DNA of 64,000 bases from Mesorhizobium sp. NZP2077 (GCF_013170805.1 NZ_CP051293.1:4284001-4348000), one strand, 5' to 3'. Counted from the stretch's first letter, positions 31,116 through 40,671 are shown. Notes: generated by a model not told the origin, from the letters alone. Made by a program: numbers and translations.

Positions 31116-31418
31116 ATGGACTACCTGCATTTCTTTGCACCCGTGCGGATTTCGCGCGGGCAGGGGCATCCTGTAGAAGAAGTGGATAGTGTCGCCGAGG
31201 CGATGGTTTTCTTGCGTAAATGGCCGACGGGACGACGTGGGCCAGTGTATCAGTGCGCGCTGAATTGCTGCTCGGCCGCTTTGTCGGGACAGATGTCGGC
31301 GGAGGAAGCCAGGAAGGCTTTCACCGGCTTTGCCCGGATCACGCGGCTTCTGGACGACGACATGGCCTTGCCGGCCGCCGGCGAAACCGTCGCGGGCGTA
31401 TACGCGCTGCGGCCCTAG
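31116..31418 (+). CDS. DUF982 family small protein
   Basis: This 100-residue protein fits the rhizobial DUF982 pattern: a start with PVRISRGQG, SVAEAMVFLRKWPTGRRGPVY, a central CALNCCSAALSG and EEARKAFTGFAR. The function is unknown. A clear GGGAGG ribosome site lies 6 bases upstream of ATG 31116. Many rhizobia have multiple paralogues. Neighbours on both sides seem unrelated. Confidence 0.8.
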   Translation: MDYLHFFAPVRISRGQGHPVEEVDSVAEAMVFLRKWPTGRRGPVYQCALNCCSAALSGQMSAEEARKAFTGFARITRLLDDDMALPAAGETVAGVYALRP

Positions 31419-31531
31419 CCGCAACGGATTGCTGAACGCCAGGACTGCGTCCGTAGTGGTCGCAGTGGACTTTCGACGCGCCTGCGGTGGCAGCGCCGGC
31501 CTGCGCAAATGCTTGGCCCGGGGCAAATGCC

Positions 31532-31897
31532 TTAACCCCAAGCGACGGAATAGCGATCGATCACCCAAAGCCAGGAGCCGTCGCTCTGCCGTCGGGCAAC
31601 CTCGCTGGTGATGTCGCCGTCAGGAAACCGGGTCGAGGTGAGCGCGAGGTCACCACAAATAAGCGCCGGCCGCTGTTCGCCGATCGCAAACTTCCGTGCG
31701 GACGCGACAATCTCGGCATAGTAGGCGCGGATGGCTTCACGCCCGCGCAGAAAATGTCCGCCGCCACAGTCGATCACCGCATCAGGTTCGAACAGAGCGA
31801 CCATGCCATCGACATCGCCCGCATGCTGTCTCGCTATCAGCATGGATTCCAGCTGCTGCGGGTCGTAGGCGGGCTCTGCTGCGCTGGGATCGTTCAT
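31532..31897 (-). CDS. SnoaL-like / NTF2-fold protein
   Basis: The 121-residue protein resembles the SnoaL or SgcJ/EcaC branch of the NTF2 fold: an N-terminal helix LESMLIARQHAGDVDGMVAL, then FEPDAVIDCGGGHFLRGREAI and a C-terminal beta strand with WLWVIDRYSVAWG. Such proteins are often small hydrolases, isomerases or binding domains, and no substrate can be named. It stands alone on the minus strand. Confidence 0.75.
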   Translation of the reverse strand: MNDPSAAEPAYDPQQLESMLIARQHAGDVDGMVALFEPDAVIDCGGGHFLRGREAIRAYYAEIVASARKFAIGEQRPALICGDLALTSTRFPDGDITSEVARRQSDGSWLWVIDRYSVAWG

Positions 31898-32451
31898 GGT
31901 GACAGCTCCAGTGTTGGACGGAGCTTATCGCAACGGGCTCCGGCATGCCCGTATCAGGTCGAGGCATCGTTTGGTTCAGCGAGCAATTGGAGAAATTCGA
32001 TCGGACGGATATCGAAAAGCGTCGCCGACAGCGTCGCTCGCCAAGGGGCGCTCCGGTTCGCGCCCATCCCACCATCCGCAACGGACTGGCAAGGGCATCG
32101 GAAAGGCCCGGTGAAAACATGCCTCCGTGTCGTCTTGAACTTCGAAACGGTGGGTGTCGACAGGCGTCATCTATATATTTTCCGCATAGTATTTAAACCT
32201 GTTGGCGCGGTCCCTACGTGATCTGCCGTTATGTCTATCAAGGCAAGACCGATGTGACATCGCTCACGGCCACGCCACCCCTCACTGGGGACTCGGGACG
32301 CGCGGTCATTTTCCCATCCAATGAGCAGCCCAAGCGTTTGACACGCTCTTAGTGCGTCGAGCGTATCGGTGCGCGATCTCCCCGCTTTATGAATCAACAC
32401 CAACCGGGCGGCCGGCGAGTGAACGACCCCGCGCGCCCATAGGAGAGAAGA
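31898..32451. other. Intergenic stretch without a supported gene
   Basis: Short open frames on both strands lack ribosome sites and recognisable motifs. Part of it must serve as promoter for the band-7 gene, whose ribosome site AGGAGAG lies just before 32452. Confidence 0.4.
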
Positions 32452-34498
32452 ATGGAAGCCTTACAATATCTCGAGCCGATCAAATGGACGGTGATCGAGG
32501 TAGCCGTAACAGTCGTCGTGCTGGCAATCCTGTTCCGGTGGAGCGGCGTGGTCCGCTACATCCCGAACGACAGGCTCGGCATCCTGGAAAAGCTATGGAG
32601 TTTTCGCGGCTCCGTCAGCAACGGCTTCATCGCGCTCAACCGTGAGGCGGGCTACCAGCCGGAAGTAGTGCGCGGTGGCGTGCATTTCTTCATGCCGTTC
32701 CAATATTCGATGCATCGCGCCAACCTCGTGACCATCCCGCAGGGTCAGATCGGCTATGTCTTTGCCCGTGACGGCAAGCCGTTGCCTCCGACGCAGACAC
32801 TTGCTTCCAACACCGACGCCGATGATTTCCAGGATGTGCGCGGCTTTCTCGAAAAAGGCGGACAGAAAGGACCGCAACGCAAGATCCTGCGCGAAGGCAC
32901 CTATGCCATCAATCTCGCGCAATTCATCGTGCTCACTGCCCAGTCGATCTATGCCGTCAATCTGAGCGCGTCGGAACAAAGCCTTTTTGCCAATATGTCC
33001 AGCATGATCTCGGAGCGCGGCGGCTTTGAGCCGGTCGTCATCCACAATGCCGAGGACATGATCGGTATCGTCACCATCCATGACGGTCCGGCCCTGCCGG
33101 ACGGCGAGATCATCGCGCCGACCGTCGCCAACGATCCGAGCAATCCGAACTTCCACAACAATTTTCAGGACCCGGAGAAGTTTCTCAATGCCGGTGGTTA
33201 CCGTGGCCGGCAGTTGCAGGTGCTGGCCGACGGTAGCTACTTCCTCAATCGCATTTTCGCGACCGTCGAACTGGTCGAGAAGACGATCATTGACGTTGGC
33301 ACCGTGGGTGTCGTCGTCTCCTATAACGGCCGCCACGGCACGGATATATCCGGGCAGGCATACCGTCACGGCGAGCTGGTCGAAATCGGCGCACGCGGTG
33401 TCTGGTCGACGCCGCTGCTGCCAGGCAAGTATGCGTTCAATACCTATGCCGGCAAGATCATCACCGTGCCGACCACCAACTTCGTGCTCAAATGGACGAA
33501 GGAGCAGTTCGGCGAACACAGGCTGGACGAGAACCTGTCTGAAGTGTCGTTGATCACCAAGGATGCGTTCGAGCCTGTGCTGCCGCTCTCCGTCGTCGTG
33601 CACATCGACTACATGAAGGCGCCGCTCGTGGTGCAGCGTTTCGGTGACATCAAACGGCTGGTCGAACAAACGCTCGATCCGATGGTTTCTGCTTACTTCA
33701 AGAATATCGCCCAGACAAAGACGCTGATCCAGCTTTTGCAGGAGCGTAGCGATATCCAGCGCAAATCGGGCGAGGAGATGCGCGAAAAGTTCAATTCCTA
33801 CAGCCTCGAGCTGCAGGAAGTGTTGATTGGTACGCCCCGTGCCGCCAACGGCCAGAACAGCATCGAGCAGATCCTGATCCAGCTGCGCGAGCGCCAGATC
33901 GCGGTCGAAAAGGTCGAGACTTATAAATTGCAGGAGAAGGCGGCCATTCAGGAACGCACGTTGCGTGAGAAGGAGGCGCTCGCCGAACAGCAAGCCAAGA
34001 TCACGACGTCGGCACTTACCATCGAGATCAGTGAGAACGAGGGCAAGGCGCAACTCGCCCGCACCCGCCAGCAGGCGGAAACCATTCAGGTCACTGCCAA
34101 GGCAGAGGCCGAGAAGGTGCGCCTCGGCGGCCAGGGCGAGGCCGACATGATCAAGGCTATCGCGCTTGCCGACGCCGAACGCATCAAAGCCACCGGCTTT
34201 GCGGATGCCGAGCGGGTGCGCGCCATCGGTCTGGCGGAAGGCCGAGGCCACCGAAAAGAAGGTCGCGGCCTTCGGCGGCCCGGACTATCAGCTCAACTCG
34301 CAGGTTCTCATGCGCTTCGCCGAGGCGGTCGAAAATGGCAGGATACCGCTCGTGCCGCAGATCCAGATCGGCGCGACCGGGGGCGAGAAGGGGGCCGCCA
34401 ACGGCCTTGTCGAGATGATGCTTTCGATGCTCGTCGCAGATCGGGTTGGACCGCAAAACCTGCCGGATGATATCCCCGCACCCGTTGAGGAGGAATGA
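32452..34498 (+). pseudogene. SPFH/band-7 domain membrane protein, frameshifted near its end
   Basis: The protein has one N-terminal membrane segment (about residues 13-30), a band-7/SPFH core and a long Glu/Ala/Lys-rich coiled coil like flotillins, so it probably scaffolds membrane domains. At about 34240 the frame reads GCGGAAGGCCGAGGCC; removing one G restores the natural continuation GLAEAEATEKK, which then runs in frame to a stop at 34498. As given, the first frame goes on to 34470 with an unnatural tail. The lesion is either a real one-base insertion in a G/C run or a sequencing error. The gene is otherwise intact (about 680 residues). Confidence 0.8.
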
Positions 34499-34504
34499 CT
34501 AGGG

Positions 34505-34530
34505 ATGGGCCGGTTGTACCGGCCCATTTT
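34505..34530 (+). terminator. Rho-independent terminator after the band-7 gene
   Basis: ATGGGCCGGT and ACCGGCCCAT form a 10-bp perfect stem with a TGT loop, followed by TTTTG, 6 bases after the restored stop codon. Confidence 0.88.
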
Positions 34531-34661
34531 GCGCTCTGCTGAAACATACCGCGGCGAGGCGCGGGCCGTGGCTCAAGACACCCCTCGGCTACTCCATCCC
34601 ATCCTGCGAGGGGCCGCGATCTGTCGTTCGCCAGACAGGTGCCGTCCTACAGATAGTTCCC

Positions 34662-35717
34662 TCAGGCGGCCGGCTGCATGGCGGCCCTCAGCAACATGCC
34701 GAACAGATCGCGTGGCTCGTCAGGGTCAGCCAGAAGGTCAAGTTCTTCATAAAGGCCGGTCACCTGCAACTGGTCGCGCACATAGCGCAGCGCGGAAAAA
34801 TCCTCGATGGCGAAGCCGACCGAGTCGAACAGCGTGATCTGCTTGGCGTCTCGGCGGCCGTGCGCCTTGGCAGCGATCACTTGCCAGAGTTCTGTCACCG
34901 GATAGTCGGGATCCAACTGCTGGATCTCACCCTCGATACGTGTCTGTGGCGGGAATTCGACGAAGATATCGGAGCGCAGCAGGATGTCCTTGTGGAGTTC
35001 GGTCTTGCCGGGGCAATCGCCGCCAACGGCGTTGATGTGGACGCCGGAGCCGACCATGTTGTCGGTGAGAATGGTGGCGCACTGCTTGTCGGCGGTAACG
35101 GTCGTGATGATCCCGGCACCTTCAACCGCTTCCTGCCCGGTTGCGCAGATGGTGATGTCAAATCCCATGCCAGCCAGGTTCTTGGCGCATTTCATCGAGG
35201 CTGAGCGGTCGATGTCGTAGAGCCTGATCCGATCGACGCCGGTCAGCGCCTTGAAGGCGATCGCCTGGAATTCCGACTGCGCGCCATTGCCGATGATGGC
35301 CATGGTGCGGGCGCCGCGCGGTGCCAGATACTTGGCCGCGACAGCTGAAGTGGCTGCGGTGCGCAGCGCCGTCAGGATGGTCATCTCGGTGAGCAGCATC
35401 GGGTAGCCGCTGCCAACATCGGCGAGCACGCCGAAGGCGGTCACCGTCTGCAAACCCTGGCGCATGTTCTTTGGATGGCCGTTGACATATTTGAAGCCGT
35501 AGAGGCGCCCATCGCTGGTCGGCATCAGCTCGATGACACCGTCATGGCTATGCGATGCGATGCGTGGCGTCTTGTCGAAAAGCTCCCAGCGACGGAAGTC
35601 TTCCTCGACGTAGGCGGCGAGCTCGGTCAGGAAGCGCTCGATGCCGATGGCAATCACCAGCTTCATCATGCGGTCTACGCTGACGAAGGGGACGATGTTC
35701 AGCTTGGCTGTGGTCAT
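34662..35717 (-). CDS. Ornithine cyclodeaminase
   Basis: This NAD-dependent enzyme converts ornithine to proline with release of ammonia. The 351-residue protein of the OCD/mu-crystallin family shows HDGVIELMPTSDGRLYGFKY, the Rossmann motif IIGNGAQSEFQAIAF and VHINAVGGDCPGKTEL. The ATG at 35717 is 2 bases after the arginase stop, so the two form an operon (arginine to ornithine and urea, then to proline). The longer frame to 36293 overlaps arginase and is rejected. Confidence 0.95.
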   Translation of the reverse strand: MTTAKLNIVPFVSVDRMMKLVIAIGIERFLTELAAYVEEDFRRWELFDKTPRIASHSHDGVIELMPTSDGRLYGFKYVNGHPKNMRQGLQTVTAFGVLADVGSGYPMLLTEMTILTALRTAATSAVAAKYLAPRGARTMAIIGNGAQSEFQAIAFKALTGVDRIRLYDIDRSASMKCAKNLAGMGFDITICATGQEAVEGAGIITTVTADKQCATILTDNMVGSGVHINAVGGDCPGKTELHKDILLRSDIFVEFPPQTRIEGEIQQLDPDYPVTELWQVIAAKAHGRRDAKQITLFDSVGFAIEDFSALRYVRDQLQVTGLYEELDLLADPDEPRDLFGMLLRAAMQPAA

Positions 35718-35719
35718 GG

Positions 35720-36652
35720 TCAAAAGCTCCCGGAATGGCTGCGGGTCGGACGGTCCATGATGCGGCGCCCCATCAGGCTCGCCGTCAGGTCGACCATCAG
35801 CGTCGCGGTGCGGCCGCGCTCGTCCAGAAAGGGGTTCAACTCGACCAGGTCCAGGCTGGAGACGAGACCGCTGTCGGACAGCATCTCCATCACCAGATGC
35901 GCCTCGCGGAACGTTGCGCCGCCGGGGACCGTTGTGCCGACTGCCGGCGCAATTGACGGGTCGAGGAAGTCGACGTCGAGACTGACATGCAGCAGCCCGT
36001 CTTCCTCCGACACACGCGCCAGGAAGGCGCGCAGCAACGGCACGATGCCATGCTCGTCTATGGCGCGCATGTCGTGCACGGTCACGCCCGCCTGGTTGAG
36101 CGCACTGCGCTCGGCCGGGTCGACACTGCGCAAGCCCATGGTGCAGATACGCTTGGGATCGACCGCTGCCGGAAGATCCGGAAAATAGCCATGGAAACCT
36201 GGCTGGCCGCTGGCGTAGGCGAGCGGAACACCGTGCAGATTGCCGCTGGCGGTGGTGTCGAGCGTGTGGAAGTCCGGATGCGCGTCGAGCCACAGCACGA
36301 ACAGTGGGCGACCGGCCTCTGCGGCGCGGCGGGCGAGGCCCGACACGGTCCCGGCCGAGATCGAATGGTCGCCGCCGAGAAAGATCGGCATGGCATCCTC
36401 GCTCGCCGCATAGGCGGCCGCGGCAATGGCGGATGTCCAGGCCGATATCTCGGGCAGGGCCTTCAGCGCCAGATTGCCATGCACAAGGCGCCTTGCTGGA
36501 AGCGGCTGAACGGCGCCCATATCCTCGACAGCGTGGCCGAGGCTGGACAGCACCTCAGCCAGTCCGGCGGTCCGCAGTGCGCTCGGCCCCATTTCGCATC
36601 CCATTCTGCCGGCGCCGTCCTGCACAGGCGCCCCGACGATTTTGCAACGCAT
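35720..36652 (-). CDS. Arginase
   Basis: This manganese hydrolase splits arginine into ornithine and urea. The 310-residue protein has the three metal motifs GGDHSIS, DAHPDFHT and SLDVDFLDP, plus the C-terminal ELNPFLDERGRTA. It is the first gene of the operon with ornithine cyclodeaminase and is divergent from an Lrp/AsnC regulator, the arrangement of rhizobial arginine catabolism. Agmatinase is less likely because the partner uses ornithine. Confidence 0.95.
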   Translation of the reverse strand: MRCKIVGAPVQDGAGRMGCEMGPSALRTAGLAEVLSSLGHAVEDMGAVQPLPARRLVHGNLALKALPEISAWTSAIAAAAYAASEDAMPIFLGGDHSISAGTVSGLARRAAEAGRPLFVLWLDAHPDFHTLDTTASGNLHGVPLAYASGQPGFHGYFPDLPAAVDPKRICTMGLRSVDPAERSALNQAGVTVHDMRAIDEHGIVPLLRAFLARVSEEDGLLHVSLDVDFLDPSIAPAVGTTVPGGATFREAHLVMEMLSDSGLVSSLDLVELNPFLDERGRTATLMVDLTASLMGRRIMDRPTRSHSGSF

Positions 36653-36789
36653 TTGTTTTTCCCGCGGCCCAATTTCGAATCACCGTAAGGGGACCATGGC
36701 GAGCTGGCGATCTGAACGGGTAGAATTGGCAATTCGAAAAGCATTGTTTATCGTAGTGGCAGCGAAATTCATCAAAATGGTAACCGATC

Positions 36790-37230
36790 ATGGATGCCCT
36801 GGACGAACGGCTCGTGACCTTGCTCCGGCATGATGCGCGGCGCAGCGTGTCGGATCTCGCCGTCGATCTCGGTGTCTCGCGTGCCACGGTCAGGGCACGT
36901 ATGGAGCGGCTCGAGCGGTCCGGTGAGATCATCGGCTACACTGTGGTGCTGCGGGCCGACGCGGTCGATCAGCGTATCCGCGGTATCATGCTGATCGAGA
37001 TTGAGGGCCATGCCGCCGACCGCGTGGTCCGCGCATTGGGCGGATTCCCTGAAGTCTCGACCATCCATACCACCAATGGCCGCTGGGACCTGGTGGTTGA
37101 ACTCGGCACGGCCTCGCTGACAGATTTCGATGCCGTGCTGCGCCGCATCCGACTCATAGCCGGCATAACGGGCAGCGAAACCAGTCTACTGCTGGCGACG
37201 CCACGCACGACGCGAGCACGACTGACCTAG
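36790..37230 (+). CDS. Lrp/AsnC-family regulator, likely of arginine catabolism
   Basis: The 146-residue protein has an N-terminal helix-turn-helix (LRHDARRSVSDLAVDLGVSR, then ATVRARMERLE) and a C-terminal RAM ligand domain with VSTIHTTNGRWDLVVEL. It is divergent from arginase, with 137 AT-rich bases between. By analogy with rhizobial and Agrobacterium systems it may activate the operon with arginine or ornithine as effector; this is an inference. Confidence 0.9.
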   Translation: MDALDERLVTLLRHDARRSVSDLAVDLGVSRATVRARMERLERSGEIIGYTVVLRADAVDQRIRGIMLIEIEGHAADRVVRALGGFPEVSTIHTTNGRWDLVVELGTASLTDFDAVLRRIRLIAGITGSETSLLLATPRTTRARLT

Positions 37231-37542
37231 CTCTTGCGACCAGCAGAAGGATCGATGGCCTAGTCGCCGCTCTACCATCAGCTAAAATAGCCCCGCTGCA
37301 CCAAAGACGGTTCACCCGGCGCCATTTTGACAGGGCGTGAGAGACATTCTGGCACGGAACAACGTGAAAATTGGGCGCCTGCTTGATCCAGCAGGCGCGG
37401 AGACGTGGCTCAGAAGCCAACCATGGGCAGCATCCGGTAAGACCCGACAGTTGAAAGAAGCAACAGATAAGTTAAATAGGGCCGCGACGGTCTCGCCTTG
37501 GCCGATCTCAACGATTTTGCCTGGGAAGGCAGCCGGAACGAC
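37231..37542. other. Spacer between the Lrp gene and the dusA relic
   Basis: No supported gene. An open frame from a GTG at 37337 to 37567 starts like a protein (RDILARNNVKIGRLL) but becomes incoherent after about 30 residues, so it looks like a gene remnant. If the dusA relic is genuine, the old dusA promoter should lie here. Confidence 0.4.
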
Positions 37543-37596
37543 ATGTTGGAAGCAACGCTCGCCATAGCCCCGATGATGGATGGGGAAAATAAATAA
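37543..37596 (+). pseudogene. Relic 5' end of dusA at the left island boundary
   Basis: The reading frame MLEATLAIAPMMDGENK then stops. AIAPMMD matches, codon for codon in phase, the AVAPMMD near the start of the intact DusA at 53067-53087, where the family continues WTDRHCR. The sequence diverges right after the aspartate. This is what integration into the 5' end of dusA should leave behind: the original start on the far side of the island. The match is short, so confidence is moderate. Confidence 0.6.
37561..37584 (+). other. Putative left attachment site (attL) of the dusA island
   Basis: Aligned to 53067-53090 with ATGATGGA identical (37573-37580) and the flanks partly conserved. A TTCGTGTGC motif in inverted orientation follows at 37635-37643. 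Confidence 0.55.
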
Positions 37597-37845
37597 GCAT
37601 AATCAGCTAGTTACTGGATATTGTGTGCAAAACAAGCACACGAAAGTTCTGCTTCTCTTCTTTTTTCGTTCCCGCGAAGAAGCCGCCGAAAGCCCGTTTT
37701 CGGACGCTCTTCTGCCGAGATTTTGACCGTTCCGATGCGGATGTTCGCCGGGAGCCAAGGCGTGGAGGCTGCCTCCATTCAGCTTCCAACAGCCCGCCCT
37801 AGGCGGCGGCAAAACTGTCTGGGGCCGGCTTCGTTCTGCCCTTGC
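37597..37845. other. Left end of the island, no gene seen
   Basis: It holds an inverted repeat, GTGTGC/GCACAC, at 37622-37640 that may be an integrase arm site. No open frame with a credible start was found. Confidence 0.4.
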
Positions 37846-38121
37846 CTAGCGCCAGATTCTATCGTCGGTCACGAGACCGCTATCACCGTCAGAGCGGGCA
37901 AGCGATGGAGTCCCTTCGACGGCGAAGACAATTCCTGCGTCCTCAAACGCTTGGCGGATGGCCGCGATGTTGTGGGGACGCGGTTTCCTCAAGCCATTCT
38001 CAAGAACGGCGATCGTCATTTCGCTGAGATTGGCCTTTGCCGCAAGGCGAACTCGCGACCAGTTCAGTAAGGCTCGCGCTGCCCTTGCTTGATCTGCAGA
38101 GAGTAGGTTTCGGCTGTCCAT
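37846..38121 (-). CDS. Short XRE-type helix-turn-helix protein
   Basis: The 91-residue protein starts MDSRNLLSADQARAARALLN, followed by WSRVRLAAKANLSEMTIAVL, a Cro/CI-type helix-turn-helix, and PHNIAAIRQAFEDAGIVF, the usual short C-terminal continuation in rhizobial regulators of this kind. A start 18 codons upstream (38175) is also open. It is the first gene inside the left island end and may regulate island genes; the target is unknown. Confidence 0.7.
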   Translation of the reverse strand: MDSRNLLSADQARAARALLNWSRVRLAAKANLSEMTIAVLENGLRKPRPHNIAAIRQAFEDAGIVFAVEGTPSLARSDGDSGLVTDDRIWR

Positions 38122-38340
38122 AGGACCACGAACATTCAATATGGCTAAAATGTTCCCTTGATCTTCTGCAAACATCTAAAGGCACGCCTTGCCGGTAAGC
38201 CGCGGCTTATGCATTATCCAGCCCTTAAGCGTGAGGTGCGCCGTTGCAAGACGAGCTTATCGAACGGCCTGGGCGTGGCTGGGACGCCCAGGAAGGAAGG
38301 CCCGGTCGACCTCGAAATTGATAAGGTCTGATGGGCGAGC

Positions 38341-38605
38341 GATGCCTGAATTTCGCCAAGCTGAACGTGTCGTGCTGGTTCGACGGCTCGGATCTCGTCG
38401 CGATCGAACACTGGGGTTATCGCCAGCCGAAGTGGACGATGAAAAAAAGCCGAAAGACTGGCAACCATTGCCCGAGGTGTATCAAAAGGCACGCGAGGAG
38501 GAGCAGGCGGCCGCACTGGAGCGCTTCCGTGCCAAGCAGGCAGAGCATAGGGCGAGGTTGATCAAGCTGTCAGATGGGCGCCCTACGCCGGCGCTGGCTG
38601 AATAG
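38341..38605 (+). CDS. Hypothetical charged protein
   Basis: I do not recognise this 87-residue frame. The N-terminal half (MPEFRQAERVVLV) has no known motif; the C-terminal half is rich in Glu, Ala and Arg (KAREEEQAAALERFRAKQAE) and probably helical. Overlapping open frames leave the true start, and even coding status, uncertain. It ends just before a copy of a repeated leader element (38602-38640). Confidence 0.35.
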
Positions 38606-38707
38606 CGCCGCTAGCCCGAAACGCGCGCTGGCGGGGGCTCTGAGAGAGCCTGGGAACCGAATCAGGGTGGCGGCTTCTAGCATTCAAAGAAGCATGAGGC
38701 GCGCCTA

Positions 38708-38821
38708 ATGTTCAGAGACAAAAAAACACAGATTTTGGAAGCTGGGCTGTTCGTCGCGGTCCCAGTTTCTATCCTGGTCGCGGTGGTGATGGTCAGCCTT
38801 ACGTTTGGGTGGTTTGCATGA
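38708..38821 (+). CDS. Predicted 37-residue single-pass membrane protein
   Basis: This short frame reads MFRDKKTQILEAGLFVAVPV and continues with a hydrophobic stretch SILVAVVMVSLTFGWFA to the stop. A charged N-terminus followed by one membrane helix is a common small-protein layout. The spacing of a GAGGCG upstream is acceptable. No homologue is recognised. Confidence 0.4.
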   Translation: MFRDKKTQILEAGLFVAVPVSILVAVVMVSLTFGWFA

Positions 38822-38954
38822 GCACGGTCGGCCCTGTAGGACAGCGGCAGGCGGGAAAACGCGCGCTAGCGGGCTTCTTGCGGCCCGTCCGGCGAGCTTG
38901 CCATTCGAAACCAAGCTGGTGACGACAGGGCCGGCGCGGCCGCCCACTTACTTA

Positions 38955-39167
38955 TCAGTGGCGGCCTGGGAGATGACTGATGCACTCCTCGAGAAGCTTC
39001 AGTCTGTCTTTAGTTGCCCGTAGTTCGTGAGCGATGTCATGAAGTTTCCATTTCGCGTTGGATTGATTGGCGGCGTTTATCAGTTCGCCTTCGAGCAATA
39101 CGATTCGCTCTCGAACTTGTTGAGCATCGACCAGCCGCAATTCTCTGATCAAACCTGGGCCACGCAT
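38955..39167 (-). CDS. Hypothetical helical protein
   Basis: The 70-residue frame MRGPGLIRELRLVDAQQVRE, then RIVLLEGELINAANQSNAKW and a helical end, is amphipathic and has coherent composition; it may be a coiled coil. CGGAAAG lies directly upstream of ATG 39167; the frame is also open to 39197. No family was recognised. The opposite strand carries a less coherent frame. Confidence 0.45.
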   Translation of the reverse strand: MRGPGLIRELRLVDAQQVRERIVLLEGELINAANQSNAKWKLHDIAHELRATKDRLKLLEECISHLPGRH

Positions 39168-39382
39168 CTTTCCGTGTCGCGTTGGTGAACTGACCAAATG
39201 TTAGCAGGCGAAAGCTAACGCCGTCGGATTCGAAACGCTTGAATTTTAACTGTTGCTAATAATATGCGTCCTGCCAACCGGAGACCGGGCACGGTCTCAT
39301 GCGCGTTCGTTCATGGAGGCCGCGGCACGCTTCGGCGGCATAGGACAGCGGCCAGCGGGAAACGCGCGCTGGGCGAGGCCTA

Positions 39383-40000
39383 ATGTCGGTCGCTCGCTCA
39401 CCTTCGGCCATTCTCTTGCGCCGATTGGCCGATAAAGAACGTCCGATGGAAATTCGACTGAAACGGGCGATTGCTGTCTTGGTGATCTGGTCCACCGCTG
39501 ACGGGGCGATGGCTTTCGAAAACACGGCAGAGCCTATCGACAACACGACTACGCCTGTATTCATTACTCGCGAGAACTGGACACTTGAGGGGGCTGTTGA
39601 GGGCATCAAGGAACAATGGATCGAGATGCCGTTCATCCGAGCATGGGCTTATGCGGAAGCGATCGACCGATACTGCTTCCCCGCAAAATCATACACCAAA
39701 GTTGTGGGCGTCGGCCTTGAGGAAGCGGCTAAATCCCAGGACAGATTTAGCCCTGGGATGCTTGCCAGCGCTGAGCGTGATGCAGCGGACCATTTGCGAG
39801 GCGAGTATCTGGCTTGCGCCCCCGCGATCCGGTTCATTGAGGATACCGTCGTTCGAATGCCCGAGCTCGAGAACCAGTTCACCACAGCGCAGTTGCGACT
39901 GAATGACGCCAGGGCCGCCATCGCTAAGTTTTGCGCAATAAGGGGCCGGAAGCGATCCCCGCCGCTCAAGATATGCATCGGCGGCTACCTGCCCGATTGA
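39383..40000 (+). CDS. Hypothetical exported protein
   Basis: The frame encodes up to 205 residues. A second start at 39446 gives MEIRLKRAIAVLVIWSTADG, a convincing signal peptide ending near AMA, so the shorter 184-residue form is probably the exported one. ATG 39383, however, follows GAGG at good spacing at the end of a repeated leader element. The mature part has helical, charged character and C-terminal cysteines. No family was recognised. Confidence 0.55.
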   Translation: MSVARSPSAILLRRLADKERPMEIRLKRAIAVLVIWSTADGAMAFENTAEPIDNTTTPVFITRENWTLEGAVEGIKEQWIEMPFIRAWAYAEAIDRYCFPAKSYTKVVGVGLEEAAKSQDRFSPGMLASAERDAADHLRGEYLACAPAIRFIEDTVVRMPELENQFTTAQLRLNDARAAIAKFCAIRGRKRSPPLKICIGGYLPD

Positions 40001-40061
40001 TGAGGACCTCAGCGAGCCGCGCTGAGAACAGCGGCCAAGCTGAACGCGCGTCAACGGGCTT

Positions 40062-40318
40062 ATGGAACCTAATAAGCAGGCGCAGCTTATTCGCGACATG
40101 ACCGCACGCGGAATCAACTTCTTGCATCGATGGCTGGCCAACAACGTCCCCGAGACGACGAACGCTGATGACATCTCTGTTGAGGAACTCACGCACAAGC
40201 TGATCGCGGACGCCAAGGCACTCGGCATCAGGCGGGGCGAGATCGACGAAGAGGTGGACGCCTCTATCGCACGATCCTCGACGCTATTGTGCATTACGAG
40301 CCTGGCCTGCCTGAATAG
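40062..40318 (+). pseudogene. DUF768-type rhizobial protein with a one-base frameshift
   Basis: The start MEPNKQAQLIRDMTARGINF, then LHRWLANNVPE and ISVEELTHKLIADAKALGI, is typical of DUF768. In the first frame the sequence after DEEVDA becomes unnatural. Adding one base near 40262 restores YRTILDAIVHYEPGLPE followed by TAG at 40318, the usual DUF768 ending. This is a one-base deletion or a sequencing error. The function of DUF768 is unknown. Confidence 0.75.
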
Positions 40319-40386
40319 CTCTTGCCATCGAGATCGAGGCGAGGAATATGATCCTCTGTTGCGGCGGTCCTTCAAGGGAGATCGCC

Positions 40387-40671
40387 ATGCCTCAAAAAAC
40401 CCTCGCTGATACCCTTGCAGCCCGCGAAAGCGTCCACGTCAACTGCAGCCATCCCATGTGCTGCATGACCAAGCTCGATATTAAGGCGCTCATTGATAGG
40501 CTCGGACCTGGGCATGGCTCAATGCATCAGGATCTCGTCGGGCTCTTCGGTTGCTCGAATTGCAAGGCCGCCGGCCGCGATCGGCGCCCGGTGTTCTTCA
40601 CCTTCATTCCCGACTACGAAGGCCAGCAGAGAGAGCGGAACCGCGACTGGAAGCCGACTTTCAATACCTAA
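40387..40671 (+). CDS. Small zinc-ribbon-like protein
   Basis: The 94-residue protein MPQKTLADTLAARESVHVNC has paired cysteines at about 20 and 25/26 (CSHPMCC) and 56 and 59 (FGCSNCKAAGR), a likely zinc ribbon, and ends RNRDWKPTFNT. AGGGAG lies upstream of ATG 40387. A degraded second copy ending RNHDWKRTFEPPRGT stops at 44785. In both places a member of the small TYVVSVFE protein family follows about 160 bases downstream, suggesting a two-gene module. Confidence 0.6.
   Translation: MPQKTLADTLAARESVHVNCSHPMCCMTKLDIKALIDRLGPGHGSMHQDLVGLFGCSNCKAAGRDRRPVFFTFIPDYEGQQRERNRDWKPTFNT

Noticed and set aside
37337..37567. 76-residue open frame before the island
   Set aside because: Coherent only for about 30 residues, non-ATG start, no ribosome site; probably debris.
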